Part shown: positions 14,101 to 25,100 of the stretch, in pieces
How positions within the stretch are numbered: position 1 is the first letter of the stretch
Layout of the letters: the number at the start of each line of letters is the position of its first letter
Notes under the pieces: generated by a model
The model's database searches: none
Told to the model about the DNA's origin: nothing
The model's input: the letters and a program-made list of their open reading frames with translations, nothing else
DNA from: Trichuris trichiura
Taxonomy: Eukaryota; Nematoda; Enoplea; Trichinellida; Trichuridae
DNA: 64,000 bases
Direction of reading: 5' to 3'
Assembly: GCA_037903355.1 (NCBI GenBank)
Contig: JBAJFE010000034.1
Span: 930,001 to 994,000, forward strand
Translations under genes and position numbers: made by a program

Positions 14101-15543
14101 GCTCTGGTTCCCTATAACCTCGCATTCTACGTAAAGAATGGGATATTTTTTGAGAAAGGTTAAAGATGAGCATTACAGACGAGCGTACGGTAAGTAGTGA
14201 CAGCGGCGTCGAAATTGTCGAACAATGGAACAATCTCACAAATCAAGCATTATTCATTTCTGGCTTAAGCAGGTTGCATGCTAACAAGCGCCTCCTATTG
14301 AATGGATAGTCTAACTGCCATTTTACCCGAAAGCATAGAAGCTAAGAAGTGAAAAACAACAGGGAGAAACGAAGCTTAAATAGATCATGGTTTATCACAC
14401 ATGAAAAACAAAAAAGGAGACAGAACAGAAGAAAACTAAAAACGCTAACTTCATGGACTTATTAAGAAAGATGCGACGGAATAATTTGGCAACAAAGAGC
14501 CGGGAAAAATTTCTATTCTTTTTGTGTGAAGTTTTTTTAATTTTTTACTTTTCTGACACTACGGGCTTTTTGTTTTCGAACTACAATTAATCGATAAGCT
14601 GCGTTCGTTAAACGGGCATTTTTTTCCTCTAAACTAGGACCTCTTACTCGACTGCAGCAACATTTTTGCCACTTCGTTCCCATGCTGACGCTAAAGACAG
14701 AATGCAGGTTGTTTCGAAATCGAATTGTGTTACTTAACATTTTTCTTCCTTAACATAGAACGTGAATTTTAGAAAAATCGTTACAAAAAATTTAAATTTT
14801 TGCGTATTAATATTTTATGTACCCTTATGTGTATTTCGATCACGTTATTAAACCAAAGCAATCCTTCGATTTTCTCCTGTATTAAGCAGTAAAGTCTACG
14901 ACTGTCGAGTCCTTATTGAGCAATTGTATAGCTTTCCTCCTGTCCTTATTTCCTATGAAGAATTGTAGAACAGCTATTTATGTAGCCTTTACGTAGTAAC
15001 AGGTATTATAAGCAATGCGAAGATCGCTTAAAACGCGCAAAACCAAGTGTGCTGGTTACTTGTAAATTATTTTTCATGTTGTACAGAGGATATGACTACA
15101 CCGGGAATTCGTTATCAGCAAGATGCCATGGACCCAACTACTGCGGATACAATAGCATATTACTGTCAAAGTCAAGTCACTACGCCATGAATAGTTCTGT
15201 TGGTCATGATCTGGACTTTTTATCTGTGCTGCAGCAAGAGTATTAGCACAAATAATATGCAAAGCTGCGCTGCGCCACCTGTTTAGAGATCATTATGCTT
15301 TACACAAGGACCACCATTTATATGTTCACTTAACAACTTTGCACCAGAACGAGAGTATCAAGTTTGCCCTGAAACAAAAGGAGGGAAAGGATTCCTACGT
15401 TTGCTACTTTTAACCCGAACCACGGCGAAACCGCTTTCTTGTTGCAGCCGATTAATCTGAGCACAGAAAACGTGCCATCGAAAATGCCCTGAAGCTGGAT
15501 ACTGACACTTCACTGTCGCCGTCTTACCCTCCGGTTAAACAAC
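11145..15543. other. Intergenic, laminin upstream region; nothing recognised
   Basis: Upstream of the laminin start codon. It holds only short frames, the longest being 137 codons on the minus strand at 12643-13056, none with recognisable motifs. Promoter elements for laminin should lie at its left end, but I cannot point to one. Confidence 0.5.
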
Positions 15544-15611
15544 AGTTATCTAGTGTTTTCATAATGCAAAGGTTTTATTACGGAGTAGTTCCCGTTTTAA
15601 TGCGCGTGAAC

Positions 15612-15650
15612 TCCGGAGCTTTCGGGTCGACCGGGACCCGTCTTCAGCGG
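15612..15650 (-). ncRNA. Hammerhead-like ribozyme motif (B, left arm)
   Basis: On the minus strand: CCG, then CTGAAGA (15647-15641), helix II CGGGTC/GACCCG with loop CCGGTC, then GAAA, AGCT, cleavage-site base C and CGG. CCG before the core pairs with CGG after the cleavage site (helix I). Helix III is only the palindrome AGCU, as in hammerheads that act as dimers. One extra C separates the core from the GGGTC part of helix II. Confidence 0.65.
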
Positions 15651-15704
15651 CTGAACCGGTCGGGCTGATGTTTCGAAGCTTGTTTGGTGTGGTCGCTGCG
15701 GACA

Positions 15705-15745
15705 ACCGCTGAAGACGGGTCCCGGTCGAAACGAAAGCTCCAGAG
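15705..15745 (+). ncRNA. Hammerhead-like ribozyme motif (B, right arm, damaged)
   Basis: CTGAAGA at 15709-15715, helix II 5' strand CGGGTC, GAAA, AGCT and H17 = C. The helix II 3' strand has become GAAACG and helix I is CCG against CAG, so two helices are weakened relative to the left-arm copy. Probably inactive. Confidence 0.55.
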
Positions 15746-16524
15746 TTCACGCGCATTAAAACGGGAACTACTCCGTAATAAAACCTTTGCATTATGAAAA
15801 TATACGGTCCCGTACGAAGAAATCACATTTTCAAGTTATCTAGTGTTTTCTCACTCCAGAGTCCACTGGATTTTTTGCGCCTCCCTTTAATGCTTGGGTC
15901 AAGCAATGTAGCTAAGATATATGCCGTTTCGACGCGCTTACTTCCTGAGGATTATTTGACGCCCATCGGTCGACGTTTAACTTTCGTCGAAACGACATAT
16001 ACTCTAGCTAATGTTTGATCAAAGGAAAGAAGAACAGCACTGTGAAATCAAGGAGCCCTGGGATGCGGAAACAACAGGTTGCTGTTGTCACCGTAGGCAG
16101 AATGTTTAACACTTCCCTGAAGCACTTGTATAGCCGACTATATGCGCATTGCCACAGTGGCTGCTTCGATCTGCATTTCATCCGTTTCCTCTTGTACATA
16201 TTATAATAGCTTTAGTCATTAATCCAAATGCAGCCTTATTCTTTGGCTGCCAACAACAGATTTAGACAATTCTTAAGGCAGCAAGATTTCAAAGCGGTTT
16301 GTATTCGTTCGACTGCCCTTGCGTCAATCTTCCCATCTAAGTCCACGCCGTAAAGCAGCAAAACAAATCGAGAAAGTTTGTGTCGAATTCTACACCAGAT
16401 ACAATAAATTATGTTGTACAAGAAATGTACATGGATTTTTCCCGTTTCTATTTGCCCATGAAACGAGTCAAAAAGTGAAAAAACTTTAATGTCGTTCAAA
16501 GGCACAAAACCAAAGAAACGTCTG

Positions 16525-16562
16525 GCGAAGCTTTCGGCTCAATCTTGAGCCGTCATCAGCGC
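16525..16562 (-). ncRNA. Hammerhead-like ribozyme motif (D, left arm)
   Basis: On the minus strand: GCG, CTGATGA (16559-16553), helix II CGGCTC/GAGCCG with loop AAGATT, GAAA, AGCT, H17 = T, CGC. Compared with the B/C/H copies, one base pair is flipped in helix II (GGGTC/GACCC to GGCTC/GAGCC) and one in helix I (CCG/CGG to GCG/CGC). Both changes preserve pairing. Confidence 0.68.
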
Positions 16563-16749
16563 ACGCAGGAGTTGCCCTTCCACCGAGTTTTTTTTCTTCA
16601 GGAGTTGCTCCTCCACCTTTCCGAGTCGTGTGCGAGCCTGTATATCTTCGACAGGTCAAGGTTCGACTAGACAGGCTCGCACACGACTCGGAAAGGTGGA
16701 GGAGCAACTCCTGAAGAAATAAAACTCAGTGGGAGGGCAACTCCTGCGT

Positions 16750-16787
16750 GCGCTGATGACGACTCAAGATTGAGCCGAAAGCTTCGC
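16750..16787 (+). ncRNA. Hammerhead-like ribozyme motif (D, right arm)
   Basis: Mirror copy of the left-arm motif, with CTGATGA at 16753-16759, GAAA, AGCT, H17 = T, and helix I GCG/CGC. Helix II reads CGACTC against GAGCCG, giving one A/C mismatch, so this copy is slightly weaker. Confidence 0.62.
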
Positions 16788-16889
16788 CAGACGTTTGTTT
16801 AGTTTTGTGCCTTTGAACGACATTAAAGTTTTTTCACTTTTTGACTCGTTTCATGGGCAAATAGAAACGGGAAAAATCCATGTACATTT

Positions 16890-19153
16890 ATTGTTCAACC
16901 ACCAAACCCGTTACGAACCTTACGCCTTCATATCTGAAATTATGTTGTGATGAAAGTTCTGTCGTTTGATTCTCGTGGACGATCGCTATGCAACCGAATT
17001 GCCTTGCATATCATTTCGTAACTATCATCGTGGTCTTTCAATTTCCATTTACTTTTTTTTCCGAATACCAAAGTGGACACGCAAGAGATAATGACTGAAG
17101 CTTAGAAAATTGCAAAAATAGTTTTAATAGCTTTATGGGAATGCGAAAACATACATGCAACAAGGGCAGTTCAGAGGAGGAGCACGATAAGATTTCAAGA
17201 GAAGAGAAAACCTTATTTTTCAGCTGACAGCAAACCTATGCTCAGGCAGAACTAATCAAAATTAATGGTTGAACGCAGGATGCTTTGTAATGGTCCACGT
17301 CCAAGATTGTACCATTCTACTGGATTACTTAGGTACTTTCTACGCCTCCGTCTAAGAACCTGCACAAATCGAAGTGAACACAGAGGACCGGTTAAAAAAT
17401 ATGATTTCTGCGTTCACGCTCGTCGATACACTCGTTCGGCTGAAAAAATGCTGTCACCGTTGTTGCGCATTTGATTTGTCGGAGAACAAAGCTGTCATAG
17501 TGCCTTCCTTCCGCCCTAATATTTCGAAGTGTGACAATTGTTCGTGCGTCAAGCCGGCACCAGGGACATTTAGGTTTACAAATCGAGTCGTTTTCCTGAC
17601 TCCGTCGTTCTCATACCTCTACTATGCTCATACCTCATTTCTCCCGCCTGCTTTGTGTCAGTACGGGTTTGGCCGTCTTCGCCAAGGTAGATCGAGGCCT
17701 AAGGTCAGGACAGACCAAAGTTTTCGTTCCTCTGGCAAATCGACCCCAGAAATGTTGATAGTCTGTTAGCCATCAAATCACTTTTCCTGAGACACCCATA
17801 TGTTGAGTTAACTTTCTACTTCGCTGAGTATACATATATGTGTATATATATGCAGTCAACAGCAGTTCAAGACAATGTCAAGACATAGAGCAAGCAGAAA
17901 ACGTCTTAGCATTTAGGTTGGCATTGTAGCAGTCTTCAAACTAATGTCTTTTTATCTAAAACTCAGAGTGCCTTAGACCAGTGAAAAATGTAAACAAGAA
18001 CACTGATCCCGTTTATTATTGCAATTTACGAAAGCCTGAATGGAATTATTATTGCCTAAAAAGTAGTCTTTAAACGTATTATTCCATGGAAGTCAGAATA
18101 TTGTTGGCAAAAGAGACTCGACTCCACTTTTTTGATTCTAATGGTTCACTATATCCGCAGTATGCTAAACCTTTATCTGTGTATCTGAAATGAAGATTGA
18201 TGATGTAGACGGGCATCTGACAATTACTATGAGGACAATGCTTAAAATCGGCAGAAAAGCTTCCAACTAAGTTTAAATCCTACATTTAACAATGTTTAAG
18301 ATAACCAAACGGTTGAACTGCCTTCTGTTAATGAAAAGCGCTTTCCGCTAACCACTCGGTTGCACAGTGCTCATAGCATATTGGATTTGAAAGGACAACT
18401 CTTTCGTAGCAAGATTTTATAAACGTGATAGATAAATATGAATGGTCAGTTCTATAATTAGTTCGGTTGGATTTCCGCATCGTGAAGGTAATGGCGTGAA
18501 GCATGGGATTGAAGATGTACAATTGAGAATAGAGGAAGAAATAACCGTCGCGTTACAACGCCATGTAGATTCAACTCCGGCAGACGGCGGCGGCTGATAA
18601 AACATTCTGAAAATTCAGAGCTGCACCAACAACAATAAACTTCAACAAACAGTTCTTATAATGTGGGCAGAATGAGATCACTGCCCATTCGAACAACATT
18701 CGCCGACTTATGTTACTGCTCTTTTGATCATTCGAGTAGCACCACAAAAAGTTAAGTAGTATCTTATTCGTACAAACAGATGAAACGCCGAAGTTTCACG
18801 GGTAGCTCATGTCGCAAGACGTTTTCAAGGGCAGATTCGAAGTTACAATTATCGCAATTGCCGTCGTAATTTGAGCTCAGGTCTGAAGTGATCAGCGGGT
18901 TAACCTAAGTGCAACCAAAGTCTTCGTCATCTGGCATTGAACACATTCAAACAAATTCGGTTTGAATACTTCGGACAGGGGAAGTAAAACTGCTAACGCT
19001 TTCGTTAAAACGGTCGGAAAGTTTAACAAAGCGGTCGGAGAAAACGAAGTCAAATCACACAACACAGCGCGGGTACAGCAAGCAAAGAATTTACTTCTCT
19101 TCTCCAAACGAATCTTCTTTTTAAAGCATGCTCAGACAGCGATTTAGCCACTT
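16890..19153. other. Intergenic between element D and TONSL 3' end
   Basis: No gene recognised. A 131-codon plus-strand frame (17374-17769) has no identifiable motif. A short TA-rich simple repeat lies near 17830. The left end of TONSL's 3' region begins at 19153. Confidence 0.5.
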
Positions 19154-22100
19154 TCAATCGGCTAACACATCTGTATGCTTCAGGACAGTCCTTAGAAATA
19201 GTAAAGCAGTTGACTCAATAACGTTTTTGCTGACGTTAAGCAACTTAAGGTGTGTATCTTAAAAATGATTCGATTTAGGCGGCAAAATAACTTGTCTTAT
19301 ATAAACGAACGTACCTCTAAAAAACTGCTCCCAGTCTTTCTGTTGATGTAAGAAAAATGCACCAGTAATTTGAACATTGTCCAACGAGAGCCTTTCCAGT
19401 TTTGAACAGTGCGAAAGAATGCGTAAAAACGAAGAAACTGACTCATCTCCCAACGGATTGTATCCCAAATCCAAATTGTTGAGCATCTGAATAGACTTTC
19501 CTTAGCTTTCTATAAAGGGTCAGTATTTCCATCCCATTTACCATAAGGCTGGCACTTTTGCCTCCTGAGCTCAGCCCCTCGTAGAAGTGCTCCAAATGCG
19601 CTGCCGACAGACAGCAACCACGAAGCAACAACTGTTTCAGAGAGTTCATTCGACTAACGGCAGTGCCCAATGCAAGAATCGAGTTCACCGTAAGTGCAAC
19701 GTCACTTAAGTCGATAATGGATACACTTAAAAAACTGAAATTTAGAGGAAAGCATACTTACAGTTTATTAAAACTAGCTACCTCGACACATTTGGCGAGC
19801 CAACGAATAAATAATTAACAGACAAAAAATCAAAACTTCTTGCGTTGAACAAATTTTCGTAAAAGAATAGACGTGGTAACAGACTTATTGGTAGGTTTAA
19901 AAAATTATTTTAAAAACCAAATGAAAAGTTACAATAACGGCAACTTAACGCAATGTACGCTGCCACTGACATTTCCAATTGGAAAGTGAATACTAGCTTC
20001 ATAGTAGATCTTCAGATTCACGGGTTTGGCCTGTTGGATGTATCTGTAAATAAACTTCAAAGTGCCCTACCAACGGATGGATGAGCAAATTGTAAGAGAA
20101 AATACAGAACAGTTCAGAACAGAAAATACAGTCCTGTATTTTCTCTTACAATTTGCTCATCCATCCGTTGGTAGGGCACTTTGAAGTTTATTTACAGATA
20201 CATCCAACAGGCCAAACCCGTGAATCTGAAGATCTACCATGAAACTATTCAAGCCTATTCTGAAGATCTACCATGAAACTATTCAAGCCTGTTAAAAGAC
20301 ATCCTGTCTTTCGAAAAACGTGAATACTAGCTTGGAAAAATGTTGAAATGATCGAAACTGAATACCTGGAATATTGTAGCGCCCTGAAAGCTGAACGGGC
20401 AGTTGCTTCTTCTAGGTGACAATTCTTCACTACAAAACTGTTCGACTCGTCAGCAACGCGAAACGCCTCGGCTATCGATACCGGGATATCTGACAAAAAA
20501 TAAACTTTCAACGATTCAAGCAAAATGCTGTTGACTAAAAATGCTCCTTACCCAAACCGTCAAGCTTGCAAATTCTTTCCAAGCGTCTACTTGGCGGGAA
20601 GTATTCCCAATGGGATACTTCACAACGAAGCTGTATATAAAATTAATTACAACTGAAGTTCCACTGGTTGAGGATAGGTGAAACTTACGCAGCCTTTCTC
20701 CGATTCTAGCACCAATCCGAGCGCGTCATAAGGACTAAGTTCTGCGTTGTCCGAAGTAAACATCGTCATTGCTGGTTTCTTCCCAAAGCGATCAGCGTAT
20801 CGCCAAGCAGCTTCACTGGTTAGCCACCCTACTGTCTTGTCCGCTAAGTCTCTGTAGTAGAAACAGATATGAAAAATTGGTAAAACAACGCTACTTCCTT
20901 CAAGACCATTTCCAATCTGTCCATCGCAGCTACGTCTGTTAGCACATCAGGCGAACATAAGTTAAGCTCGTCACCAATTATTTATTATAATATTAATAAT
21001 AACGCTAAAATAACAAGCTTAAAATACATTTATAACTGCAGACTTATCATGTTTCGTCTTAATCAGACGCACCCGCCTCGCTGTTTCAGGGATTTCATTC
21101 AGCACTCGCTACGTGCACAACGCGTTCCCTACTATTCTACAAGATACATCTTTTCCTGTTATTAAAACTTTTTAAATTAAGAAACCAAAGCTTTTAGATC
21201 TCTCTTGTTTAGTCATAAACGTATAAATATTGAGTGGCATAGTGATTGACACGACAATAACAGCATTTTAGTTGAGCCAGTAACCATGACACAGAATTCA
21301 TCTACTTTATTGTCTTATAGTGTTTTGGTCCAACTTCATCTTATCTTTGATTTTATCGACTCATTTTTACTTAAAAAAGAAAAAGTAAATCTTATTGTTG
21401 ATTTAGATTTTAACTTCTGTCAACTGCTTTAGCGGCTATTATTCTTCTTCCACTTTTATCTACATCTGTTCTGCTGAACATGTTACAAAACTTTGCAGGA
21501 ACTGCCTTCTTTATAAGGGTTTACCTTTATAAACTGCCTATATGCCTTTAAACTGCCTTTATAAGGGTTTACACCGATAATGGGATAAGGCTTTGTAAAT
21601 GTAACTTCTTGGTACGGGACCGTGTAGTTTCATGTCGAGTTTCTTTTACGGAAAGTTTGTCCCGTTGACAATATTTTTATTCCGGAGCTTTCAGGTCAAA
21701 CGAGACCCGTCTTCAGCGGTATTAATATAAAGCAATGAAGTAACGAAAATTCACGGTGTTGAAATGATGTAGTGGGTGTTGCGCGGGGATGTTTTAACTG
21801 TTTAAAGTCGAATGTTTTAAAGTAGATTTCCTTGTGTCCTCATCTTCTGTCTGTCAGCTAGCCATTTTTCTTGTTGTGGATATGTGTTGTTCTTCAGAAA
21901 CTTCATTTTAAGGTTCTTCTCCGTTTGGTTGGTTTTTATCCGTGGTTCTTTGTTTTCCTTTGTGTGTTTAGTCAAGTGAGCAGCATTTAGAGCGGGTGAC
22001 AATGTTTGCCCATAGTTCGTTTATTTCTGCTTCTTGATCTCTATTGTACGTCTCATTGTGCCTGATGTATAGAGCTTCTTTGATTTTCCGTAGGCGCAAA

Positions 22101-25100
22101 TTGCTTTCGTAGCATAAAACTTTCGGCTGGAGAGTTTGGTTGCAACGTGCGGCGTGTTCCACGATCGCGGAGGCCTGTATTGCTTTGTCCATGGTAGTTT
22201 TTGGGTTCGCGATTTTCCTTCCACGTCGTCTTGTAGGGTTGGTGTCGTTGTTGAGAATGTTTTTTGCGCTTTTATAGGACACGCCGCTCAAAGAAGCTCT
22301 ATACATCAGGCACAACGAGACGTACAATAGAGATCAAGGAGCAGAAATAAGCGAACTATGGGCAAACATTTTCACCCGCTCTAAATGCTGCTCACTTGAC
22401 TAAACACACAAAGGAAAACAAAGAACCACGGATGAAAACCAACCAAACGGAGAACCTTAAAATGAAATTTCTGAAGAACAACACATATCCACAACAAGAA
22501 AAATGGCTAGCTGACAGACAGAAGATGAGGACACAAGGAAATCTACTTTAAAACATTCGACTTTAAACAGTTAAAACATCCCCGCGCAACACCCATTACA
22601 TCATTTCAACACCGTGAATTTTCGTTACTTCATTGCTTTATATTAATACCGCTGAAGACGGGTCTCGTTTGACCCGAAAGCTCCGGAATAAAAATATTAT
22701 CAACGGGACAAACTTTCCGTAAAAGAAACTCGAAATGGGATAAGGCTAGTTTAAAAAACTCCAAGCTAAACGTCAAATCTAAACGGGCTGTTTATCCTTT
22801 GAAAACTTACGAAAAATGTGCAACTGATGACCTACCGCTTTTAAAAGTAGCATTAGATAAGGAGAACATTGAAAACCCTTGGAAATGATCTCCGAAAATT
22901 TTATCACTTGTTTACGAGAAAACCTTTCATTTTATCAGCGTCGAAAATAAATTGTTGCCTGCATAAGATACTGGCAAAATTCTAAGCATCGAAACCCTTA
23001 ACAGGAAACAACCATTCTGTTACCAATGTTGCTTTATCCTACTTTATACACAGAGTTTCGTTCTCGACAAAAAAAATTAGAATCAACACGAATTCCCTAC
23101 GCTACCTTGCAGTCACTGGAATAGCGGTTGTCCAATTGTCAATTGTAACTTTCGCCAAACGACTAGAAGACAAAACAGAAACTGCCTGCGCTTCTGTTTC
23201 CGATCGGACAGTCGCAAATCTTTCACATGATGCACGTGGCCGGCAAGTTAGGTCTATTATTGGTTCGGATGTTGTGTCCTCTGTGATAGACCGCGTGGAA
23301 GATAAAGACGACCTTACTGGCAACGAAGAAGATGAAACTGCCTTTCGTTTTATGGTACGAAAAGTTGCCGAATCATCCGACAGTGATCGCTTAGGTCTTT
23401 TATTTCCAACGTCGTCAATCAAGAAATCTTCAGCTACTTCAAATTCTTCCTCGGTAACCAACCCAGAAGCAGCGCTTTCTTCCACATTTTCTGACTTATC
23501 ACTTGAAAATGATCGCCCTCCTGCAGATGTGGCTCGGCTGCCGACGCTTTTGACAGCTTCGACGTAAAGTTTACGCCCGTAACCGGGGTCGTCCAAAGCG
23601 GGAAAATCAGCAGAACTGTTAGAAGTAGCTTCTTCCACGTCTTCATCGGAACCCACCCAAGCAATATCTTCACGGCTTCTTTTTTTGTACAGCGGAATTT
23701 TATTAATACTTCCATGACGCATGTCAGCAGAAGAGCTTTGTGCCGCATCTGTAATGACAATGAAACATTTTTGAAATTGCCTTCACATTAAATATCCGAT
23801 TAGTAACATAGCCGTGCTATTATAAGCATCATGTCACAACATTAAAATGAACACCTACTGCTATTAACAGGCTCTTTAAGGCGTTGCTCCAGAGTCCTAC
23901 GGATCGACAGATACTCTTGATCTAACTCGACATTTGGTTCAAGTGAGTCTGCCCATTCATTCACGTAGTCCAGAACAGAACGGCACTGATGAAAATAAAC
24001 GCATGCACGTTTATTTAGTAACGGAATGCTCTCACTGTATCATCACGCAAGCTAACATCTGCCTTGGCTTCCAAAAGCAGCCTTAACACCTCCCAGTGAC
24101 CATTCACAGCGGCGTCCATCAATGGAGTTAAGCCCTGCATGCCGGGTCGATTGACATCGGCACCATGGTCAATCAAAACTTTCACAACAGCGCTATGACC
24201 TCTGTTTACTGCCTCGTGTAAAGGGGTCCATCCAGCGTTGTCAACTACATCGATCGGATGCTTCTAGAAAACAAAAAACCTAATTTAGAAGCAGCGCTTT
24301 TGAAGGTGAGCCAATGCTTACCTCTTCCAAAAGGCGCAAAACCGTCTTCAACCTGTTGTGAATGGCCGCACGATGGAGCCGGCTCTCACCTACAGCATTT
24401 TTACGCAAAGAGACCTTCGTGGCTTTCTTCCGGTCACTTCGTTCAACTTCCACAATCTGTGGCTCTACAAAGGAAAAACGAAATCTCTCCTGTTGGATGT
24501 CGCCTGCATGATAAAGGAACTGTACAATTTTATTAATTAATGCCATTTGTAAATGTGCATTACAATCCTGTCACACAGTTTAAATTTTTAAACGCATACC
24601 ACAACCTATCGACGATGCTTCCTTGTCAATGCCGTCGTCTTCGTCCTCCTCACTTTCTTCCTCATTTTCATTAGTAGGAGAGGGGGATGGCGAGCTCGAC
24701 TGCACGTAGAATTCTTTCAATTCATTCCATCGCAGCTCAATTGTTTTGAGATCGTAAACTTTCTTGTCGTTATTGGATGTACACCGCCACTGCAGCATGT
24801 TCAACCAGTCCTGATAAACTGTCGCCTATTAAAGAGCGACGCGATTATTCACAGTATAAGACATTTCGTCAGAATAACTCAACTCTCACCATTAGGTCTT
24901 TTCTGTCGATCTTGCTAGCGAGCTCCGAAGCTGATTTGTACCAACCTACCGAAACATCCAGCGCCATATCCGCCTTCTCGGATAAATCTGCCAACATCAA
25001 AGCTGTGCTGATTTGCTTAAAAGGGCCAATCACCGATTGGTGCATTGAAGAACCATTGGATTAGTAGTTCACTTACTTCTTCCGGGTTTTCCCTCTCCGA

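Larger units (their letters stand above)
15544..15850. mobile_element. Foldback element B, PLE-type, two hammerhead-like motifs, 17-bp TSD
   Basis: The element spans 15561-15833 and is flanked by an exact 17-bp direct repeat AGTTATCTAGTGTTTTC (15544-15560 and 15834-15850). Its arms are inverted copies running outward from a short unique centre (about 15655-15700). Each arm contains a hammerhead-like motif followed by AAACGGGAACTACTCCG. The right arm is extended by a tail containing CGGTCCCGTACGAAGA, which also occurs next to the PLE at 61.25 kb on the other strand. There is no coding capacity. Tail identity, inverted-dimer layout and a long TSD indicate a non-autonomous PLE derivative. Confidence 0.8.
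16423..16889. mobile_element. Foldback element D with a second hammerhead subfamily
   Basis: About 467 bp of inverted repeat with arms of roughly 210-225 bp. It begins AAATGTACATGG and ends with the complement CCATGTACATTT. The centre, near 16640-16665, is a short unpaired spacer. Both arms carry a CTGATGA hammerhead-like motif facing outward. Arm identity is very high; differences include one base in helix II of the right arm. No reading frame resembles a protein. I do not see a clear target duplication. Confidence 0.75.
21579..22747. mobile_element. Foldback element C: head-to-head PLE 3' ends, 14-bp TSD, in TONSL intron
   Basis: A 1.14 kb insertion flanked by exact AATGGGATAAGGCT (21579-21592 and 22734-22747). 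Two inverted PLE 3' fragments meet near 22270-22290 and run outward. The longer (minus, about 22260-21960) encodes the end of a PLE protein: RRRGRKIANPKTTMDKA, then ASAIVEHAARCNQ, KVLCYES and RLRKIKEALYIR. The same words occur in the PLE copies at 61-64 kb. Each arm ends in a hammerhead-like motif and the tail AACGGGACAAACTTTCCG. It lies between TONSL exons 23106 and 20851. Confidence 0.85.

Noticed and set aside
17374..17769. 131-codon plus-strand open frame
   Set aside because: No motif or neighbouring exons; composition does not look like a conserved protein.
20200..20285. CTGAAGA ... GAAA in foldback family 2 as a hammerhead
   Set aside because: The bases between core and GAAA are too few and not complementary to form helix II; no cleavage-site triplet follows.
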